From positions 1 to 48,437 of IMG/VR virus record IMGVR_UViG_3300025133_000181: 48,437 bases of DNA. The stretch is one strand, 5' to 3'. Position 1 is the stretch's first letter. Each line of letters begins with the position of its first letter. Source of the DNA: a virus. Both the position numbers and the translations under genes were made by a program. Shown here piece after piece: positions 44,514-48,437 of this stretch. The notes beneath the pieces were generated by a model. It saw nothing but the letters and a program-made list of their open reading frames with translations, searched no databases and was not told the DNA's origin.

Positions 44514-45071
44514 CTAAATTAAAGGCCCTACAACTGGTCCTACCGATGGTAATACATTTGTTCCCGTACCTGTAAATATACTTGCCTTAAATGATGTATG
44601 AATTGCTTTGGCCATTTCATCACAAACATCTGATATTAATTTACCATCCATTCCTGCTTTAGTAGATGGTACAAATATGGGTGGGGCTGCCATTACTGTT
44701 GTTCCCACTGCATTTATTGTGTTGGTAATATCACTAAATTTTAACATAAGACTGGCAAATGTTACAATACTTATAGAAATCAAATTCATAGTTGGATCCA
44801 TTAATTTAAAACTTGCCATAATTTGAGATACAAGTGCCTGTTTTCCAATATCCACACCACTAACTTTAAGTTTTTTTCCTACTACTGATGGATCTGGAGC
44901 TGGATACGGGGTTGTAAATGGTGCAGTAATCTGTACTTCAGCATCTTTTGCATAATCTACAATGGCCTGTGCCAATCCATCTGCAGAATCTTTTTGACTT
45001 TTTACGTTACCTCTTACATTCGTAAAATTATCTATTAAATTTTGTTTTAGTGTATTCTTGTTAAGTGCCAT
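44514..45071 (-). CDS. Virion protein of the baseplate module, unknown
   Basis: A 185-residue protein. The N-terminal half is helical (NLIDNFTNVRGNVKSQKDSA then DGLAQAIVDYAK), the middle has a hydrophobic stretch (NLISISIVTFASLMLKFSDI, about 96-115), and the end is Pro/Val/Gly-rich (VLPSVGPVVGPLI). The hydrophobic part may be a buried helix rather than a membrane anchor. Position between hub-like and gp25-like genes suggests a baseplate part. Family not recognised. Confidence 0.62.
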   Translation of the reverse strand: MALNKNTLKQNLIDNFTNVRGNVKSQKDSADGLAQAIVDYAKDAEVQITAPFTTPYPAPDPSVVGKKLKVSGVDIGKQALVSQIMASFKLMDPTMNLISISIVTFASLMLKFSDITNTINAVGTTVMAAPPIFVPSTKAGMDGKLISDVCDEMAKAIHTSFKASIFTGTGTNVLPSVGPVVGPLI

Positions 45072-45073
45072 TA

Positions 45074-46711
45074 TTATTCTGGTTTCATTAATAAGTCACA
45101 CAGCCGTGCTCTTATTGTTTCTACTCCGGCTATCCATGCTTCTATAGCAAGTACATTTGGGGGTCCACCACTAATTGGACCACTTGGACCTGCTCCAGTT
45201 GGGATAGCCGTTAAATCCAATATAGCCCCACCCAATTCTACAAATGAATTACAAATAGAATCCATTAAATTTGTAAGTTCTTCTCCATATACGAGATGTT
45301 GTTGTCCCATATCATCTCTACCCTTTACATATCCAGTTATACCCAAGGCCTCTCCGCCTATCCGTAAAAATGAACCTTGGTTATCTTTTAATCCTGCACA
45401 ATCATCAAGATGTAATATTGCACCCTTACAAGATTGTAAATGTGCCTTATCATCAAGTGTTAAAAAAGATGGACATGCACTTGATATTAAAACCTTTTCC
45501 CCAATAGAGATTCCACATGCTGAAGCTAAATTGGAATCCACAGCATCTGGACCAACTAATGGAAATGGTTCAGGCTCTCCACTTTCTGGATGACCGCCTC
45601 CTACAACACTATTCATAGCATCTGGACCAACTAACACACTATATTCTCCAGTATAAAATCTGGTTCGGGGAGTAGACACACAAAATTGTCTATCTGCATC
45701 AATTGTAAATGACCAAGGTGTTCCCCACCCAATTCCAAGTGCAGAATAACCCATTATTTCATTTCTTTTTGTATTAAATGTAATCCTATCACTATTAATG
45801 ACAATCTGTTTTCCACCATCGATAGGATTTTTATCATTGTGAACTTTTGACATTAACCGATGTTTTTGAGAATTGGATTTTGTTCTATTTAACTTTACAG
45901 ATTGATCAGTAGTCATCCAAACAGAAGAACCATCAGCATTTATATCTTCTTTAACTGTCTTTTTTAAAGTGACGTCATTTTTTAAATCCTCTACTATTCT
46001 ACCTTTACCAAATGCATCCGCATCTAATAATTGTCCTGCTCTGATAATAATATTTGGGGAATGTTGAGTAGAATCTCCATCTTCATGAGAATCAGGTATT
46101 ATATTACTACCGAATCTTATAGACTGTCCCCACCTACCTTGATAAATATTATCACCTTGATAGGGCCATATTCTACGTATGTTTTCATAATCTTCTAAAT
46201 CAAAATGTTCATATTTAAAATCTTCTTCTCTCATTTCTTCATCACGGGCCCCACTCAGACCTGGTAATAAATTAGTATTTGGTGAATTAAAAAAGTTTAA
46301 TAGTGAAATATAAAATCCTTTCTCTTTAAAATTGATTAAAATTACCATCTCTCCGCGTATTGGAACAGTAGAATTATTAGGATGTAATGGGAAAATAGGT
46401 ATAAGAGTATCAACCGGTAATTGATCTCTTTGACTCTCGATTCCTCTAGCTCTTACTCCACCCATCGCGTTCCAATCTTTACCAGAACCATCTTCTAATT
46501 CAGGAAGTTGATCTTCTGTTAAAATCACCTCCATTACCTCTGCCAATTCTAATTCATAAAATTCTGGTGGATCATAACTGGCCAATGCCTCGTGAATGAG
46601 TTGTCGAACCGCATGAAACCCGAGAATACCTCCAGATGCCCTTTCCTGACGCACTACAGGCTTCGACCCTGGCCAGGCAGATTTACGTCTTCCGAATTTC
46701 CACCATCCCAT
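45074..46711 (-). CDS. Baseplate hub/spike-like protein with OB-fold-like N-terminus
   Basis: A 545-residue protein in the place of T4 gp5 (575). Residues about 45-150 look like the OB-fold of hub/spike proteins (ELELAEVMEVILTEDQLPEL, then FPLHPNNSTVPIRGEMVILI and GFYISLLNFF). The segment YQGRWGQSIRFGSN (about 186-199) and HSPNIIIRAGQ follow, then a long beta-rich part with the repeated phrase LVGPDA(M/V)(N/D)S, typical of spike prisms. No gp5 lysozyme domain (no Glu-Asp-Thr catalytic pattern) was seen. Gene order (then gp25 and gp6) supports a hub or spike. The start has weak spacing from the upstream gene (two bases). Confidence 0.72.
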   Translation of the reverse strand: MGWWKFGRRKSAWPGSKPVVRQERASGGILGFHAVRQLIHEALASYDPPEFYELELAEVMEVILTEDQLPELEDGSGKDWNAMGGVRARGIESQRDQLPVDTLIPIFPLHPNNSTVPIRGEMVILINFKEKGFYISLLNFFNSPNTNLLPGLSGARDEEMREEDFKYEHFDLEDYENIRRIWPYQGDNIYQGRWGQSIRFGSNIIPDSHEDGDSTQHSPNIIIRAGQLLDADAFGKGRIVEDLKNDVTLKKTVKEDINADGSSVWMTTDQSVKLNRTKSNSQKHRLMSKVHNDKNPIDGGKQIVINSDRITFNTKRNEIMGYSALGIGWGTPWSFTIDADRQFCVSTPRTRFYTGEYSVLVGPDAMNSVVGGGHPESGEPEPFPLVGPDAVDSNLASACGISIGEKVLISSACPSFLTLDDKAHLQSCKGAILHLDDCAGLKDNQGSFLRIGGEALGITGYVKGRDDMGQQHLVYGEELTNLMDSICNSFVELGGAILDLTAIPTGAGPSGPISGGPPNVLAIEAWIAGVETIRARLCDLLMKPE

Positions 46712-46713
46712 TT

Positions 46714-47106
46714 TTAATTATCCTTAACTGTTTGTATATCTTCTGATATTTCGTCTGATTTCTTTTGTATATCTACAACTACATTATCTATACTTTTAAG
46801 TAACTGTTCTTTCTCTTTGTCCGATAAACCGAACTCTGATTCACTACCACCTTTGTTTTCGGCAGCAATCAATCGTTGTACAACAGTTGCCAATTTGACA
46901 AGTTGTTCATCATTCTTTACATTTATATCCAAATATTCTTTTATCATAGGAATTAACTGAATAGCCATATCCCCATCTTTGATAAATCCAGCAACTTCAC
47001 CAACTAATACTTCAAGTTGTTTCTTGTTATGTTTGGAATTATCATAGATGTCTTTGAATAATGATGATAGTGATTTACCCTCAAATAATTCGTAATCCTG
47101 ACTCAT
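46714..47106 (-). CDS. Small helical protein at the head of the baseplate operon
   Basis: A 130-residue acidic, almost fully helical protein: NSKHNKKQLEVLVGEVAGFI (28-47), QLIPMIKEYLD, EQLVKLATVVQRLIAAENKG, then LKSIDNVVVDIQKKSDEISE. It could be a chaperone or a wedge accessory. No known motif. It is the first gene of the leftward baseplate set, preceded by an AAGGAAA site and an ATAAATAT motif 40 bases upstream. Confidence 0.6.
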   Translation of the reverse strand: MSQDYELFEGKSLSSLFKDIYDNSKHNKKQLEVLVGEVAGFIKDGDMAIQLIPMIKEYLDINVKNDEQLVKLATVVQRLIAAENKGGSESEFGLSDKEKEQLLKSIDNVVVDIQKKSDEISEDIQTVKDN

Positions 47107-47144
47107 TTTGGTTTCCTTGTATTGTATTAAAAATAGATATTATA

Positions 47145-47160
47145 ACTCATAAATAAATAT
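47145..47160. promoter_or_regulatory. ACTCATAAATAAATAT motif, copy 7
   Basis: About 40 bases upstream of the first baseplate gene (47106). It has a doubled ATAAAT unit. The minus strand next to it reads GAGTTATAATATC, a good -10-like TATAAT for the leftward operon. Confidence 0.42.
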
Positions 47161-47226
47161 CAGATTACCTAAAAATTGATGCATATATATTGCAAAAGAA
47201 AAAATAGTATATATTATATTTATTTA

Positions 47227-47248
47227 TGTTGGAATGAATGTTCCGACA
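47227..47248 (+). other. 8-bp hairpin in the leader of the plus-strand gene
   Basis: TGTTGGAA-TGAATG-TTCCGACA (one G-T pair) lies about 67 bases before the ATG at 47315. Upstream AT-rich sequence (TTGCAA at 47190 and TATATT boxes) could be a promoter, weakly. The hairpin may stabilise the mRNA or act as an operator. The gap 47107-47314 holds no other gene. Confidence 0.4.
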
Positions 47249-47314
47249 ACAGAAAACGGAAGTTAAAAATCCCTTTTTTGTTAAATGATAAGAATAACAA
47301 ACGGGAGATAAACA

Positions 47315-47536
47315 ATGAAGGAAGTCATCTCATTAGTCAAAGGGTGGGTAGACGACATAGCTCATCTACTTATGTCCTTTGTAGCCATAGGAGCTGTTTC
47401 TGAAGTAATATTTGGAACTGGCGTCTTTGGTGTTAATGTAATAGGTAACCTGACATCAATCATAAACACATTCGGCGAATCCGGTTTCGCTGGGCTAGTC
47501 GCGTTGTTGGTGTTGGTGGGTTTATTCCGTAAATAG
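47315..47536 (+). CDS. Small plus-strand membrane protein, two hydrophobic helices
   Basis: A 73-residue protein: an amphipathic start (KEVISLVKGWVDDIAHLL), a first hydrophobic region (LLMSFVAIGAVSEVIFG, 18-34), a Gly/Asn-rich link (GVFGVNVIGNLTSIINTFGE) and a second helix (GFAGLVALLVLVGLF, 57-71) ending RK. A GGGAG ribosome site precedes the ATG and a strong terminator follows. It has its own transcription unit, opposed to all neighbours, so it is probably expressed separately and perhaps abundantly. A holin, a phage-encoded membrane regulator or a small virion coat-like protein are alternatives; no family is recognised with certainty. Confidence 0.78.
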   Translation: MKEVISLVKGWVDDIAHLLMSFVAIGAVSEVIFGTGVFGVNVIGNLTSIINTFGESGFAGLVALLVLVGLFRK

Positions 47537-47557
47537 CTATTATCGGATAATAAAAAA

Positions 47558-47581
47558 GGGGTCGTAAGACCCCTTTTTTTT
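47558..47581. terminator. Strong bidirectional intrinsic terminator
   Basis: AAAAAA-GGGGTC-GTAA-GACCCC-TTTTTTTT: a perfect six-pair GC-rich stem with a GNRA-type GTAA loop, T8 on the plus strand and T6 (from the A-run) on the minus strand. It ends the 73-residue protein gene and also the convergent leftward pair at 47585-48437. Confidence 0.95.
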
Positions 47582-47584
47582 GCT

Positions 47585-48007
47585 TTAAATTGTTATCCAA
47601 ATACTTAAATCAACATTTCTCGAATATATGTGACAAACTCGTATTTCGTATTCTCCAGGCAGTATTTCATCACCGTAGTCCTGTGTATAATATAATGTCC
47701 AACTATAGGTAAAATCTCTCGGAGTTCCATCTTCCCAAGGACTCCTATGAAATGGTTGTCTATGAACTACCCCACCTTTATCATCAACAACTTCTATAAA
47801 TGTTTTCTCTTCACTAACTCTATATTTAATTTTTACAATATCACCTTTTTTGTCAGTATCGTGCCAGGCAATTAATGGATATTCATCAAAAGTTTCTTCC
47901 ACAATGACAGGTTCATTACTAACTCTTTCTCTCGGCCTTAATGAAATGATGATCATAATAACCATTAATGTGCCAAATATAACTTCTAAAACATTTTCTA
48001 TTTTCAT
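47585..48007 (-). CDS. Membrane-anchored beta-domain protein, unknown
   Basis: A 140-residue protein. Residues 4-22 are a hydrophobic anchor (ENVLEVIFGTLMVIMIIISL). Residues about 40-140 form an Ig-like or FlgD-like beta domain: IVKIKYRVSEEKTFIEVVDD, then FTYSWTLYYTQ and the final strands EILPGEYEIRVCHIYSRNVD. Probably outside the cytoplasmic membrane. It overlaps the upstream gene by four bases (ATGA) and ends at the bidirectional terminator. Confidence 0.65.
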   Translation of the reverse strand: MKIENVLEVIFGTLMVIMIIISLRPRERVSNEPVIVEETFDEYPLIAWHDTDKKGDIVKIKYRVSEEKTFIEVVDDKGGVVHRQPFHRSPWEDGTPRDFTYSWTLYYTQDYGDEILPGEYEIRVCHIYSRNVDLSIWITI

Positions 48008-48437
48008 GAATTTATTCTTTGTTTTATTTGTAATAAGTATGTTTCAATTTTCTTTAATTCCAAACTATTTGGATTATTCTTCATTATAAGACTTCTCTTA
48101 TTCATTAATTTTCCATATGCCCTTTCTAAATCTTCTTTTTGTAGTCCCCTCATACTCTTTCTGTAATACAGATGTGCTAACGCCTCATCTTCTGCTTCAG
48201 CACCACGAACACCAGCAGTCGCTGTTATGTATTCTGTCTCGTACACTTCCGCGTCTGCTATGTCTGTAATTTCTTCCCAAACCGTATTATCCCACATGGC
48301 ATCCATATCTAATTCTACATCTAAATCTATATTGTCTATTTCTTCTTGTCGTTTTCTTTCATCTTCGACCTTTTTCTTTTTTCTCTTAATATCGTCTATA
48401 GCCCATAAAGAATCATAATATGTATCTGATAATGAAT
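48004..48437 (-). CDS. Unknown charged protein, 5' end cut by window edge
   Basis: The frame ending TGA at 48004 stays open to the window end (144 residues seen), so the ATG at 48306 is probably internal. The upstream part is a Lys/Glu-rich helix (IDDIKRKKKKVEDERKRQEE) followed by acidic sequence (IDNIDLDVELDMDAMW); the later part has GVRGAEAEDEALAHLYYRKS, then helices to the end. I do not recognise it. The ATGA overlap links it to the anchored protein downstream. Confidence 0.65.
   Translation of the reverse strand, partial: SLSDTYYDSLWAIDDIKRKKKKVEDERKRQEEIDNIDLDVELDMDAMWDNTVWEEITDIADAEVYETEYITATAGVRGAEAEDEALAHLYYRKSMRGLQKEDLERAYGKLMNKRSLIMKNNPNSLELKKIETYLLQIKQRINS

Noticed and set aside
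47176-47403. 75-residue plus-strand frame overlapping the 73-residue gene
   Set aside because: Out of frame with the well-supported gene at 47315, no ribosome site, composition of the AT-rich leader.
48004-48306. A complete 100-residue gene starting at ATG 48306
   Set aside because: The frame remains open without a stop to the window end with coding-like Lys/Glu-rich sequence, so the start probably lies outside.
1-48437. tRNA or rRNA genes, integrase, and att sites
   Set aside because: I looked for cloverleaf-like GGTTCGAATCC arms and recombinase motifs in the gaps and frames and saw none; gaps are too short for most such elements. A tRNAscan run would be decisive.

Overview
The window is a 48.4 kb piece of an AT-rich genome from a contractile-tailed (T4-like, myovirus) phage. 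The order gp5-like hub, gp25-like wedge, gp6-like wedge, then large wedge and fibre proteins follows the T4 late-gene order. The recombination gene and the primase are also of T4 type (gp46/47 and gp61). Low GC, and several small membrane or structural families that from memory recur in uncultured marine phage contigs, suggest a marine Gram-negative host. The host cannot be identified from the sequence. No integrase, tRNA or CRISPR array was seen. Both ends are cut inside genes. Almost everything is read leftwards (minus strand) with one-base TAATG overlaps or very short gaps, so it looks like a few long late operons. Only two genes are on the plus strand: a 56-residue ribbon-helix-helix-like protein at 19158-19328 and a 73-residue membrane protein at 47315-47536, the latter followed by a strong bidirectional terminator.

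Layout in the direction of transcription (right to left): (1) 48437-47585, two small genes, one cut by the window edge; (2) 47315-47536, the plus-strand membrane protein with its terminator; (3) 47106-41468, baseplate module; (4) 41455-32881, tail/baseplate and adhesin-like proteins, including a DNRLRE-like protein, a 954-residue protein with PKD-like and InlB-like repeats and a C-terminal Hint domain, and a 1417-residue protein with a membrane helix, a Gly/Thr repeat tract and a LamG-like domain; (5) 32771-29918, three structural proteins; (6) 29854-25815, an envelope island: MscS-like protein, outer-membrane barrel, 25-residue Cys-rich peptide, two small membrane proteins, an MshEN-like membrane protein, a thioredoxin fold without CxxC and an HExxH protein; (7) 25781-19321, PD-(D/E)XK nuclease, GT25 glycosyltransferase, GT-B glycosyltransferase, primase, and an Mre11-Rad50 (gp47-gp46) single-chain fusion; (8) 19092-551, a 4596-residue fibre with an S74 chaperone, a small paralogue, a stand-alone S74 protein, a Hint-ended fibre protein, a second GT-B glycosyltransferase and another Hint-ended protein; (9) 493-1, a methyltransferase cut by the edge.

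Most distinctive is the density of self-processing and decoration functions in the host-recognition apparatus. Three tail proteins end in intein-like Hint domains whose final His-Asn is followed by only 1-7 residues. Two proteins carry S74 auto-cleaving chaperones. Three glycosyltransferases and a methyltransferase lie among these genes. My inference is that the distal tail is matured by autoproteolysis, and possibly by covalent attachment and glycosylation. Other features worth following are the fused Mre11-Rad50, a primase that has lost three of four zinc-finger cysteines, the Cys-rich micro-protein, the MscS-like and c-di-GMP-type domains, and a recurrent ACT-ATAAATAT motif upstream of seven leftward genes.
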